The notes under the pieces: generated by a model
The model's database searches: none
What the model was told of the DNA's origin: nothing
The model's input: the letters and a program-made list of their open reading frames with translations, nothing else
Part shown: positions 14,050 through 26,686 of the stretch, piece by piece
Layout of the letters: each line of letters starts with the position of its first letter
Numbering within the stretch: position 1 is the stretch's first letter
Position numbers and translations under genes: made by a program
Assembly: GCA_920105625.2 (NCBI GenBank)
Contig: OV050033.1
Coordinates: 116,769,700-116,833,699 of the forward strand
Reading direction: 5' to 3'
DNA: 64,000 nucleotides
Source: Clusia tigrina
Lineage: Eukaryota; Arthropoda; Insecta; Diptera; Clusiidae

Positions 14050-14832
14050 TTGCAACATACAAATGCTTGTAACTTTTTACTGGAGCGTCATAAAACTTTG
14101 AAATTTTGTAACAATAAAATTCTAGAGCCTCTTGTCAATTTAAGCTATCGCTCAAAGCTGTGTTACCCTTCAGTCCCAAATCAGACACTGATAAAACTTC
14201 AAATGGCCCTAACTTCTATACGGTACGTCCTACACCTATCAAAGTTTGCAACATACAAATGCTTGTAACTATTTACTGGAGCGTCATAAAACCTTGAAAT
14301 TTTGTAACAATAAAGTACTCGAGCCCCTTGTCAATTTAAGCTGTCGCTCAAAGTTATGCTACCCTTCAGTCCCAAATCAGACACTGATAAAACTTCAAAT
14401 GGCCCTAACTTCTATACGGTACGTCCTACACCTATCAAAGTTTGCAACATACAAATGCTTGTAACTATTTACTGGAGCGTCATAAAACCTTGAAATTTTG
14501 TAACAATAAAGTACTCGAGAATCTTGTCAATTTAAGCTTTCGCTCAAAGCTGTGCTACCCTTGAGGCCCAAATCAAACACTGATAAAACTTCAAATGGCC
14601 CTAACTTTTATACGGTACGTCCTACACCTATCAAAGTTTGCAACATACAAATGCTTGTAACTTTTTACTGGAGCGGCATAAAACCTTGAAATTTTGTAAC
14701 AATAAAGTACTCGAGCCTCTTGTCAATTTAAGCTATCGCTCAAAGCTATGCTACCCTTGAGTCCCAATCAAACACTGATAAAAATTCAAATGGCCCTAAC
14801 TTCTATACGGTACCTCCTTTACCTATCAAAGT
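14050..14832 (+). repeat. 783-bp four-monomer HOR unit, copy 1
   Basis: Monomer order: TTCTAGAGCC type, GAGCCCCTTG with AAGCTGTCGCTC type, CTCGAGAATCTTG with TTGAGGCCC type, then a GAGCGGC plus 195-bp CCCAATCAAAC type ending in GGTACCTCCTTTACC. It is followed immediately by a second copy with the same order. The sequence before it from 13463 already follows part of the same register (13463 and 14246 are 783 bp apart). Confidence 0.85.
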
Positions 14833-15615
14833 TTGCAACATACAAATGCTTGTAACTTTTTACTGGAGCGTCATAAAACTTTGAAATTTTGTAACAATAA
14901 AATTCTAGAGCCTCTTGTCAATTTAAGCTATCGCTCAAAGCTGTGTTACCCTTCAGTCCCAAATCAGACACTGATAAAACTTCAAATGGCCCTAACTTCT
15001 ATACGGTACGTCCTACACCTATCAAAGTTTGCAACATACAAATGCTTGTAACTATTTACTGGAGCGTCATAAAACCTTGAAATTTTGTAACAATAAAGTA
15101 CTCGAGCCCCTTGTCAATTTAAGCTGTCGCTCAAAGTTATGCTACCCTTCAGTCCCAAATCAGACACTGATAAAACTTCAAAAGGCCCTAACTTCTATAC
15201 GGTACGTCCTACACCTATCAAAGTTTGCAACATACAAATGCTTGTAACTATTTACTGGAGCGTCATAAAACCTTGAAATTTTGTAACAATAAAGTACTCG
15301 AGAATCTTGTCAATTTAAGCTTTCGCTCAAAGCTGTGCTACCCTTGGGTCCCAAATCAAACACTGATAAAACTTCAAATGGCCCTAACTTCTATACGGTA
15401 CGTCCTACACCTATCAAAGTTTGCAACATACAAATGCTTGTAACTTTTTACTGGAGTGGCATAAAACCTTGAAATTTTGTAACAATAAAGTACTCGAGCC
15501 TCTTGTCAATTTAAGCTATCGCTCAAAGCTATGCTACCCTTGAGTCCCAATCAAACACTGATAAAAATTCAAATGGCCCTAACTTCTATACGGTACCTCC
15601 TTTACCTATCAAAGT
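14833..15615 (+). repeat. 783-bp four-monomer HOR unit, copy 2
   Basis: Directly abuts copy 1 with the same monomer order. Differences include TTCAAAAGGCCC near 15178 where copy 1 has TTCAAATGGCCC, and CTTGGGTCCC with CTTCTATACGG where copy 1 has TTGAGGCCC with CTTTTATACGG. Register is lost after 15780, where the next unit changes to GTATGTCC and TATCGGATATTG. Confidence 0.83.
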
Positions 15616-18600
15616 TTGCAACATACAAATGCTTGTAACTTTTTACTGGAGCGTCATAAAACTTTGAAATTTTGTAACAATAAAATTCTAGAGCCTCTTG
15701 TCAATTTAAGCTATCGCTCAAAGCTGTGTTACCCTTCAGTCCCAAATCAGACACTGATAAAACTTCAAATGGCCCTAACTTCTATACGGTATGTCCTACA
15801 CCTATCGGATATTGCAATATACTAATGCTTGTAACTTTTTACTGGAGCGTCATAAAACCTTGAAATTTTGTAACAATAAAGTACTCGAGCTTCTTGTCAA
15901 TTTAAGCTATCGCTCAAAGCTATGCTACCCATGAGTCCCAAATCAATCACTGATAAAACTTCAAATGGCCCTAACTTCTATACGGTACGTCCTACACCTA
16001 TCAAAGTTTGCAATATACAAATGCTTGTAACTTTTTACTGGAGCGTCATAAAACCTTGAAATTTTGTAACAATAAAGGACTCGAGCCTCTTGTCAATTTA
16101 AGCTATCGCTCAAAGCTGTGCTACCCTTGAGTCCCAAATCAAACACTGATAAATCTTCAAATAGCCCTAACTTCTATACGGTACATCCTACATCTATAAA
16201 AGTTTGCAACATACAAATGCTTGTAACTTTTTACTGGAGCGTCATAAAACCTTCAAATTTTGTAACAATAAAGTACTCGAGCCTCTAGTCAATTTAAGCT
16301 ATCGCTCAAAGCTATGCTACCCTTGAGTCCCAAATCAAACACTGATAAAGCTTCAAATGGCCCTTACTTCTATACGGTACGTCCTACACCTATAAAAGTT
16401 TGCAACATACAAATGCTTGTAACTTTTTACTGGAGCTTCATAAAACCTTGAAATTTTGTAACAATAAAGTACTCGAGCCTCTTGTCAATTTAAGCTATCG
16501 CTCAAAGCTATGCTACCCTTGAGTCCCAAATCAAACACTGATAAAGCTTCAAATGGCCTTAACTTTTATACGGTACGTCCTACACCTATCAAAGTTTGCA
16601 ACATACAAATGCTTGTAACTTTTTACTGGAGCGGCATAAAACCTTGAAATTTTGTAACAATAAAGTACTCGAGCCTCTTGTCAATTTAAGCTATCGCTCA
16701 AAGCTATGCTACCCTTGAGTCCCAATCAAACACTGATAAAAATTCAAATGGCCCTAACTTCTATACGGTACCTCCTTTACCTATCAAAGTTTGCAACATA
16801 CAAATGCTTGTAACTTTTTACTGGAGCGTCATAAAACTTTGAAATTTTGTAACAATAAAATTCTAGAGCCTCTTGTCAATTTAAGCTATCGCTCAAAGCT
16901 GTGTTACCCTTCAGTCCCAAATCAGACACTGATAAAACTTCAAATGGCCCTAACTTCTATACGGTACGTCCTACACCTATCAAAGTTTGCAACATACAAA
17001 TGCTTGTAACTATTTACTGGAGCGTCATAAAACCTTGAAATTTTGTAACAATAAAGTACTCGAGAATCTTGTCAATTTAAGCTTTCGCTCAAAGCTGTGC
17101 TACCCTTGGGTCCCAAATCAAACACTGATAAAACTTCAAATGGCCCTAACTTCTATACGGTACGTCCTACACCTATCAAAGTTTGCAACATACAAATGCT
17201 TGTAACTTTTTACTGGAGTGGCATAAAACCTTGAAATTTTGTAACAATAAAGTACTCGAGCCTCTTGTCAATTTAAGCTATCGCTCAAAGCTATGCTACC
17301 CTTGAGTCCCAATCAAACACTGATAAAAATTCAAATGGCCCTAACTTCTATACGGTACCTCCTTTACCTATCAAAGTTTGCAACATACAAATGCTTGTAA
17401 CTTTTTACTGGAGCGTCATAAAACTTTGAAATTTTGTAACAATAAAATTCTAGAGCCTCTTGTCAATTTAAGCTATCGCTCAAAGCTGTGTTACCCTTCA
17501 GTCCCAAATCAGACACTGATAAAACTTCAAATGGCCCTAACTTCTATACGGTATGTCCTACACCTATCGGATATTGCAATATACTAATGCTTGTAACTTT
17601 TTACTGGAGCGTCATAAAACCTTGAAATTTTGTAACAATAAAGTACTCGAGCTTCTTGTCAATTTAAGCTATCGCTCAAAGCTATGCTACCCATGAGTCC
17701 CAAATCAATCACTGATAAAACTTCAAATGGCCCTAACTTCTATACGGTACGTCCTACACCTATCAAAGTTTGCAATATACAAATGCTTGTAACTTTTTAC
17801 TGGAGCGTCATAAAACCTTGAAATTTTGTAACAATAAAGGACTCGAGCCTCTTGTCAATTTAAGCTATCGCTCAAAGCTGTGCTACCCTTGAGTCCCAAA
17901 TCAAACACTGATAAATCTTCAAATAGCCCTAACTTCTATACGGTACATCCTACATCTATAAAAGTTTGCAACATACAAATGCTTGTAACTTTTTACTGGA
18001 GCGTCATAAAACCTTCAAATTTTGTAACAATAAAGTACTCGAGCCTCTAGTCAATTTAAGCTATCGCTCAAAGCTATGCTACCCTTGAGTCCCAAATCAA
18101 ACACTGATAAAGCTTCAAATGGCCCTTACTTCTATACGGTACGTCCTACACCTATAAAAGTTTGCAACATACAAATGCTTGTAACTTTTTACTGGAGCTT
18201 CATAAAACCTTGAAATTTTGTAACAATAAAGTACTCGAGCCTCTTGTCAATTTAAGCTATCGCTCAAAGCTATGCTACCCTTGAGTCCCAAATCAAACAC
18301 TGATAAAGCTTCAAATGGCCTTAACTTCTATACGGTACGTCCTACACCTATCAAAGTTTGCAACATACAAATGCTTGTAACTTTTTACTGGAGCGTCATA
18401 AAACCTTGAAATTTTGTAACAATAAAGTACTCGAGAATCTTGTCAATTTAAGCTATCGCTCAAAGCTATGCTACCCTTGAGTCCCAAATCAAACACTGAT
18501 AAAAAGTCAAATGGCCCTAACTTCTATACGGTAAGTCCTACACCTATCAAAGTTTGCAACATACAAATGCTTGTAACTTTTTACTGGAGCGTCATAAAAC

Positions 18601-20700
18601 CTTGAAATTTTGTAAGAATAAAGTACTCGAGCCTCTTGTCAATTTAAGCTATCGCTCAAAGCTATGCTACCCTTGAGTCCCAACTCAAACACTGATAAAA
18701 ATTCAAATGGCCCTAACTTCTATACGGTATGTCCTACACCTATCAAAGTTTGCAACATACAAATGCTTGTAACTTTTTACTGGAGCGTCATAAAACCTTG
18801 AAATTTTGTAACAATAAAGTACTCGAGCCTCTTGTCAATTTAAGCTATCGCTCAAAGCTGTGCTACCCTTGAGTCCCAAATCAAACACTGATAAAAATTC
18901 AAATGACCTTTACTTCTATACGGTACGTCCTACACCTATTAAAGTTTGCAACATATAAATGCTTGTAACTTTTTAATGGAGCGTCATAAAATCTTGAAAT
19001 TTTGTAACAATAAAGTACTCGAGCCACTTCTCAATTTAAGCTATCGCTCAAAGCTGTGCTACCCTTGAGTCCCAAATCAAACACTGATTAAGCTTCAAAT
19101 GGCCCTAACTTCTATACGGTACGTCCTACACCTATCAAAGTTTACAACATACAAATGCTTGTAACTTTTTACTGCAGCGTCATAAAACCTTGAAATTTTG
19201 TACAATAAAGTTCTCGAGCCTCTTGTCAATTTAAGCTATCGCTCAAAGCTATGCTACCCTTGAGTCCCAAATCAATCACTGATAAAACTTCAAATGGCCC
19301 TAACTTCTATATGGTAGGTCCTACACCTATCAAAGTTTGCAACATATAAATGCTTGTAACTTTTTACTGGACCGTCATAAAACCTTGAAATTTTGTAACA
19401 ATAAAGTACTCGAGCCTCTTGTCAATTTAAGCTATCGCTCAAAGCTGTGCTACCCTTGAGTCCCAAATCAAACACTGTTAAAAACTCAAATGGCCCTAAC
19501 TTCTATACGGTACGTCCTACAACTATCAAAGTTTGCAACATACAAATGCTTGTAACTTTTTACTGGAGCGTCATAAAACCTTGAAATTTTGTAACAATAA
19601 AGTACTCGAGCCCCTTGTCAATTTAAGCTGTCGCTCAAAGCTATGCTACCCTTCAGTCCCAAATCAGACACTGATAAAACTTCAAAAGGCCCTAACTTCT
19701 ATACGGTACGTCCTACACCTATCAAAGTTTGCAACATACAAATGCTTGTAACTATTTACTGGAGCGTCATAAAACCTTGAAATTTTGTAACAATAAAGTA
19801 CTCGAGAATCTTGTCAATTTAAGCTTTCGCTCAAAGCTGTGCTACCCTTGAGGCCCAAATCAAACACTGATAAAACTTCAAATGGCCCTAACTTTTATAC
19901 GGTACGTCCTACACCTATCAAAGTTTGCAACATACAAATGCTTGTAACTTTTTACTGGAGCGGCATAAAACCTTGAAATTTTGTAACAATAAAGTACTCG
20001 AGAATCTTGTCAATTTAAGCTTTCGCTCAAAGCTGTGCTACCCTTGGGTCCCAAATCAAACACTGATAAAACTTCAAATGGCCCTAACTTCTATACGGTA
20101 CGTCCTACACCTATCAAAGTTTGCAACATACAAATGCTTGTAACTTTTTACTGGAGCGGCATAAAACCTTGAAATTTTGTAACAATAAAGTACTCGAGCC
20201 TCTTGTCAATTTAAGCTATCGCTCAAAGCTATGCTACCCTTGAGTCCCAATCAAACACTGATAAAAATTCAAATGGCCCTAACTTCTATACGGTACCTCC
20301 TTTACCTATCAAAGTTTGCAACATACAAATGCTTGTAACTTTTTACTGGAGCGTCATAAAACCTTGAAATTTTGTAACAATAAAGGACTCGAGCCTCTTG
20401 TCAATTTAAGCTATCGCTCAAAGCTGTGCTACCCTTGAGTCCCAAATCAAACACTGATAAATCTTCAAATGGCCCTAACTTCTATACGGTACATCCTACA
20501 TCTATAAAAGTTTGCAACATACAAATGCTTGTAACTTTTTACTGGAGCGTCATAAAACCTTCAAATTTTGTAACAATAAAGTACTCGAGCCTCTAGTCAA
20601 TTTAAGCTATCGCTCAAAGCTATGCTACCCTTGAGTCCCAAATCAAACACTGATAAAGCTTCAAATGGCCCTTACTTCTATACGGTACGTCCTACACCTA

Positions 20701-21092
20701 TCGGATATTGCAACATACTAATGCTTGTAACTTTTTACTGGAGCGTCATAAAACCTTGAAATTTTGTAACAATAAAGTACTCGAGCTTCTTGTCAATTTA
20801 AGCTATCGCTCAAAGCTATGCTACCCATGAGTCCCAAATCAATCACTGATAAAACTTCAAATGGCCCTAACTTCTATACGGTACGTCCTACACCTATCGG
20901 ATATTGCAACATACTAATGCTTGTAACTTTTTACTGGAGCGTCATAAAACCTTGAAATTTTGTAACAATAAAGTACTCGAGCTTCTTGTCAATTTAAGCT
21001 ATCGCTCAAAGCTATGCTACCCATGAGTCCCAAATCAATCACTGATAAAACTTCAAATGGCCCTAACTTCTATACGGTACGTCCTACACCTA
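20701..21092 (+). repeat. Recent single-monomer tandem duplication
   Basis: Two adjacent 196-bp monomers, 20701..20896 and 20897..21092. Both carry TATCGGATATTGC near the start, CTAATGC, GAGCTTCTTG, ACCCATGAGTCCC and CAATCACTG. By eye the duplicated part is identical, in contrast to neighbouring monomers, which differ at many positions. This looks like a one-monomer slippage or unequal exchange event more recent than the surrounding HOR. Confidence 0.8.
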
Positions 21093-22668
21093 TCAAAGTT
21101 TGCAATATACAAATGCTTGTAACTTTTTACTGGAGCGTCATAAAACCTTGAAATTTTGTAACAATAAAGGACTCGAACCTCTTGTCAATTTAAGCTATCG
21201 CTCAAAGCTGTGCTACCCTTGAGTCCCAAATCAAACACTGATAAATCTTCAAATGGCCCTAACTTCTATACGGTACATCCTACATCTATAAAAGTTTGCA
21301 ACATACAAATGCTTGTAACTTTTTACTGGAGCGTCATAAAAACTTCAAATTTTGTAACAATAAAGTACTCGAGCCTCTAGTCAATTTAAGCTATCGCTCA
21401 AAGCTATGCTACCCTTGAGTCCCAAATCAAACACTGATAAAGCTTCAAATGGCCCTTACTTCTATACGGTGCATCCTATATCTATCAAAGTTTGCAACAT
21501 ACAAATGCTTGTAACTTTTTACTGGAGCTTCATAAAACCTTGAAATTTTGTAACAATAAAGTACTCGAGCCTCTTGTCAATTTAAGCTATCGCTCAAAGC
21601 TATGCTACCCTTGAGTCCCAAATCAAACACTGATAAAGCTTCAAATGGCCTTAACTTCTATACGGTACGTCCTACACCTATCAAAGTTTGCAACATACAA
21701 ATGCTTGTAACTTTTTACTGGAGCGTCATAAAACCTTGAAATTTTGTAACAATAAAGTACTCGAGAATCTTGTCAATTTAAGCTTTCGCTCAAAGCTGTG
21801 CTACCCTTGAGGCCCAAATCAAACACTGATAAAACTTCAAATGGCCCTAACTTTTATACGGTACGTCCTACACCTATCAAAGTTTGCAACATACAAATGC
21901 TTGTAACTTTTTACTGGAGCGGCATAAAACCTTGAAATTTTGTAACAATAAAGTACTCGAGAATCTTGTCAATTTAAGCTTTCGCTCAAAGCTGTGCTAC
22001 CCTTGGGTCCCAAATCAAACACTGATAAAACTTCAAATGGCCCTAACTTCTATACGGTACGTCCTACACCTATCAAAGTTTGCAACATACAAATGCTTGT
22101 AACTTTTTACTGGAGCGGCATAAAACCTTGAAATTTTGTAACAATAAAGTACTCGAGCCTCTTGTCAATTTAAGCTATCGCTCAAAGCTATGCTACCCTT
22201 GAGTCCCAATCAAACACTGATAAAAATTCAAATGGCCCTAACTTCTATACGGTACCTCCTTTACCTATCAAAGTTTGCAACATACAAATGCTTGTAACTT
22301 TTTACTGGAGCGTCATAAAACCTTGAAATTTTGTAACAATAAAATTCTAGAGCCTCTTGTCAATTTAAGCTATCGCTCAAAGCTGTGTTACCCTTCAGTC
22401 CCAAATCAGACACTGATAAAACTTCAAATGGCCCTAACTTCTATACGGTACGTCCTACACCTATCGGATATTGCAACATACTAATGCTTGTAACTTTTTA
22501 CTGGAGCGTCATAAAACCTTGAAATTTTGTAACAATAAAGTACTCGAGCCTCTTGTCAATTTAAGCTATCGCTCAAAGCTGTGCTACCCTTGAGTCCCAA
22601 ATAAAACACTGATAAAGCTCCAAATGGCCCTAACTTCTATACGGTACGTCCTACACCTATCAAAGTTT

Positions 22669-23452
22669 GCAATATACAAATGCTTGTAACTTTTTACTGG
22701 AGCGTCATAAAACCTTGAAATTTTGTAACAATAAAGGACTCGAGCCTCTTGTCAATTTAAGCTATCGCTCAAAGCTGTGCTATCCTTGAGTCCCAAATCA
22801 AACACTGATAAATCTTCAAATGGCCCTAACTTCTATACGGTACGTCCTACATCTATAAAAGTTTGCAACATACAAATGCTTGTAACTTTTTACTGGAGCG
22901 TCATAAAACCTTCAAATTTTGTAACAATAAAGTACTCGATCCTCTTGTCAATTTAAGCTATCGCTCAAAGCTGTGCTACCCCTGAGTCCCAAATCAAACA
23001 CTGATAAAACTTCAAATGGCCCTAACTTCTATACGGTACGTCCTACACCTATCAAAGTTTGCAATATACAAATGCTTGTAACTTTTTACTGGAGCGTCAT
23101 AAAACCTTGAAATTTTGTAACAATAAAGGACTCGAGCCTCTTGTCAATTTAAGCTATCGCTCAAAGCTGTGCTACCCTTGAGTCCCAAATCAAACACTGA
23201 TAAATCTTCAAATGGCCCTAACTTCTATACGGTACGTCCTACATCTATAAAAGTTTGCAACATACAAATGCTTGTAACTTTTTACTGGAGCGTCATAAAA
23301 CCTTCAAATTTTGTAACAATAAAGTACTCGAGCCTCTTGTCAATTTAAGCTATCGCTCAAAGCTGTGCTACCCCTGAGTCCCAAATCAAACACTGATAAA
23401 ACTTCAAATGGCCCTAACTTCTATACGGTACGTCGTACACCTATCGAAGTTT
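22669..23452 (+). repeat. 392-bp dimeric HOR, two copies
   Basis: Two units at 22669..23060 and 23061..23452. Each has a monomer with GCAATATAC, AAAGGACTC and AAATCTTC, followed by a monomer with ATCTATAAAAG, ACCTTCAAATTTT, CCCCTGAGTCC and AAAACTTC. The same dimer recurs as a module through the rest of the array, for example near 24300..24700, 26130..26500, 32500..32900, 36170..36570 and 56850..57250. It is the basic building block of the younger domain that begins here. Confidence 0.8.
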
Positions 23453-26294
23453 GAAACATACAAATGGTTGTAACTTTTTACTGGAGCGTCATAAAACCTT
23501 GAAATTTTGTAACAATAAAGTACTCGAGCCTCTTGTCAATTTAAGCTATCGCTCAAAGCTATGCTACCCTTGAGTCCCAAATCAAACACTGATAAAGCTT
23601 CAAATGGCCCTAACTTCTATACGGTACGTCCTACTCCTATCAAAGTTTGCAACATACAAATGCTTGTAACTTTTTACTGGAGCGTCATAAAACCTTGAAA
23701 TTTTGTAACAATAAAGTACTCGAGCCTCTTGTCAATTTAAGCTATCGCTCAAAGCTATGCTACCCTTGAGTCCCAAAGCAAACACTGATAAAAATTCAAT
23801 TGGCCCTAACTTCTATACGGTACATCCTACCCTTGAGTCCCAAATCAAACACTGATAAAAATTCAAATGGCCCTAACTTCTATATGGTACGTCCTACACC
23901 TATCAAAGTTTGCAACATATAAATGCTTGTAACTTTTTACTGGAACGTCATAAAACCTTGAAATTTTGTTACAATAAAGTACTCGATCCACTTGTCAATT
24001 TAAGCTATCGCTCAAAGCTGTGCTACCCTTGAGTCCCAAATAAAACACTGATAAAGCTCCAAATGGCTCTAACTTCTATACGGTACGTCCTACACCTATC
24101 AAAGTTTTCAACATACAAATGCTAGTAACTTTTTACTGCAGCGTCATAAAACCTTGAAATTTTGTAACAATAAAGTTCTCGAGCCTCTTGTCAATTTAAG
24201 CTATCGCTCAAAGCTATGCGACCATTGAGTCCCAAATCAATCACTGATAAAACTTCAAATGGCCCTAACTTCTATACGGTACGTCCTACACCTATCAAAG
24301 TTTGCAATATACAAATGCTTGTAACTTTTTACTGGAGCGTCATAAAACCTTGAAATTTTGTAACAATAAAGGACTCGAGCCTCTTGTCAATTTAAGCTAT
24401 CGCTCAAAGCTGTGCTATCCTTGAGTCCCAAATCAAACACTGATAAATCTTCAAATGGCCCTAACTTCTGTACGGTACGTCCTACATCTATAAAAGTTTG
24501 CAACATACAAATGCTTGTAACTTTTTACTGGAGCGTCATAAAACCTTCAAATTTTGTAACAATAAAGTACTCGATCCTCTTGTCAATTTAAGCTATCGCT
24601 CAAAGCTGTGCTACCCCTGAGTCCCAAATCAAACACTGATAAAACTTCAAATGGCCCTAACTTCTATACGGTACGTCCTACACCTATCAAAGTTTGCAAT
24701 ATTCAAATGCTTGTAACTTTTTACTGGAGCGTCATAAAACCTTGAAATTTTGTAACAATAAAGGACTCGAGCCTCTTGTCAATTTAAGCTATCGCTCCAA
24801 GCTGTGCTACCCTTGAGTCCCAAATCAAACACTGATAAAGCTTCAAATGGCCCTGACTTCTATACGGTACGTCCTACACCTATCAAAGTTTGCAACATAC
24901 AAATGCTTGTAACTTTTTACTGGAGCGTCATAAAACCTTGAAATTTTGTAACAATAAAGTACTCGAGCCTCTTGTCAATTTAAGCTATCGCTCAAAGCTA
25001 TGCTACCCTTGAGTCCCAAAGCAAACACTGATAAAAATTCAAATGGCCCTAACTTCTATACGGTACATCCTACCCTTGAGTCCCAAATCAAACACTGATA
25101 AAAATTCAAATGGCCCTAACTTCTATATGGTACGTCCTACACCTATCAAAGTTTGCAACATATAAATGCTTGCAACTTTTTACTGGAACGTCATAAAACC
25201 TTGAAATTTTGTTACAATAAGGCACTCGAGCCTCTTGTCAATTTAAGCAATCGCTCAAAGCTGTGCTTCCCTTGAGTCCCAAATCAAACACTGATAAAGC
25301 TTCAAATGGCCCCAACTTCTATGCGGTACGTCCTACACCTATCAAAGTTTGCAACATACAAATGCTTGTAACTTTTTACTGGAGCGTCATAAAACCTTGA
25401 AATTTTGTAACAATAAAGTACTCGATCCACTTGTCAATTTAAGCTATCGCTCAAAGCTGTGCTACCCTTGAGTCCCAAATAAAACACTGATAAAACTCCA
25501 AATGGCCCTAACTTCTATACGGTACGTCCTACACCTATCAAAGTTTTCAACATACAAATGCTAGTAACTTTTTACTGCAGCGTCATAAAACCTTGAAATT
25601 TTGTAACAATAAAGTTCTCGAGCCTCTTGTCAATTTAAGCTATCGCTCAAAGTTATGCGACCATTGAGTCCCAAATCAATCACTGATAAAACTTCAAATG
25701 GCCCTAACTTCTATACGGTACGTCCTACACCTATCAAAGTTTGCAATATACAAATGCTTGTAACTTTTTACTGGAGCGTCATAAAACCTTGAAATTTTGT
25801 AACAATAAAGGACTCGAGCCTCTTGTCAATTTAAGGTATCGCTCAAAGCTGTGCTATCCTTGAGTCCCAAATCAAACACTGATAAATCTTCAAATGGCCC
25901 TAACTTATATACGGTACGTCCTACATCTATAAAAGTTTGCAACATACAAATGCTTGTAACTTTTTACTGGAGCGTCATAAAACCTTCAAATTTTGTAACA
26001 ATAAAGTACTCGATCCTCTTGTCAATTTAAGCTATCGCTCAAAGCTGTGCTACCCCTGAGTCCCAAATCAAACACTGATAAAACTTCAAATGGCCCTAAC
26101 TTCTATACGGTACGTCCTACACCTATCAAAGTTTGCAATATACAAATGCTTGTAACTTTTTACTGGAGCGTCATAAAACCTTGAAATTTTGTAACAATAA
26201 AGGACTCGAGCCCCTTGTCAATTTAAGCTATCGCTCAAAGCTGTGCTACCCCTGAGTCCCAAATCAAACACTGATAAATCTTCAAATGGCCCTA

Positions 26295-26686
26295 ACTTAT
26301 ATACGGTACGTCCTACATCTATAAAAGTTTGCAACATACAAATGCTTGTAACTTTTTACTGGAGCGTCATAAAACCTTCAAATTTTGTAACAATAAAGTA
26401 CTCGATCCTCTTGTCAATTTAAGCTATCGCTCAAAGCTGTGCTACCCCTGAGTCCCAAATCAAACACTGATAAAACTTCAAATGGCCCTAACTTATATAC
26501 GGTACGTCCTACATCTATAAAAGTTTGCAACATACAAATGCTTGTAACTTTTTACTGGAGCGTCATAAAACCTTCAAATTTTGTAACAATAAAGTACTCG
26601 AGCCTCTTGTCAATTTAAGCTATCGCTCAAAGCTGTGCTACCCCTGAGTCCCAAATCAAACACTGATAAAACTTCAAATGGCCCTA
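26295..26686 (+). repeat. Extra-monomer tandem duplication inside the 5.2-kb block
   Basis: Two successive monomers starting ACTTATATACGG at 26295 and 26491, exactly 196 bp apart, share ATCTATAAAAG, ACCTTCAAATTTT, CCCCTGAGTCC and AAAACTTC. The first has CTCGATCCTC and the second CTCGAGCCTC. The distant copy of this block near 50240 has only one such monomer, which explains the 196-bp drop in offset. The event is therefore specific to this copy, or was lost from the other. Confidence 0.7.

Larger units (their letters stand above)
12775..22668 (+). repeat. Mixed HOR domain with 783-, 1762- and 1959-bp offsets
   Basis: Marked by monomers with CTCGAGAATCTTG, AAGCTTTCGCTC, CTTGGGTCCC, GAGCGGCATAAAACC and TAACTATTTACTGG. 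Four-monomer units (783 bp) occupy 14050..15615 and are partly traceable from 13463. A 1,762-bp offset (9 monomers) links about 15225..16555 with 16987..18317, including the rare CAAATAGCCCTAAC at about 16160 and 17922. A 1,959-bp offset links about 19740..20340 with 21700..22300. About 12050..12750 recurs near 18510..19210 with offset 6,461, sharing ACTGCAGCGTC and TTTTGTACAATAAAG, so part of this domain derives from the preceding one. No gene is present. Confidence 0.8.
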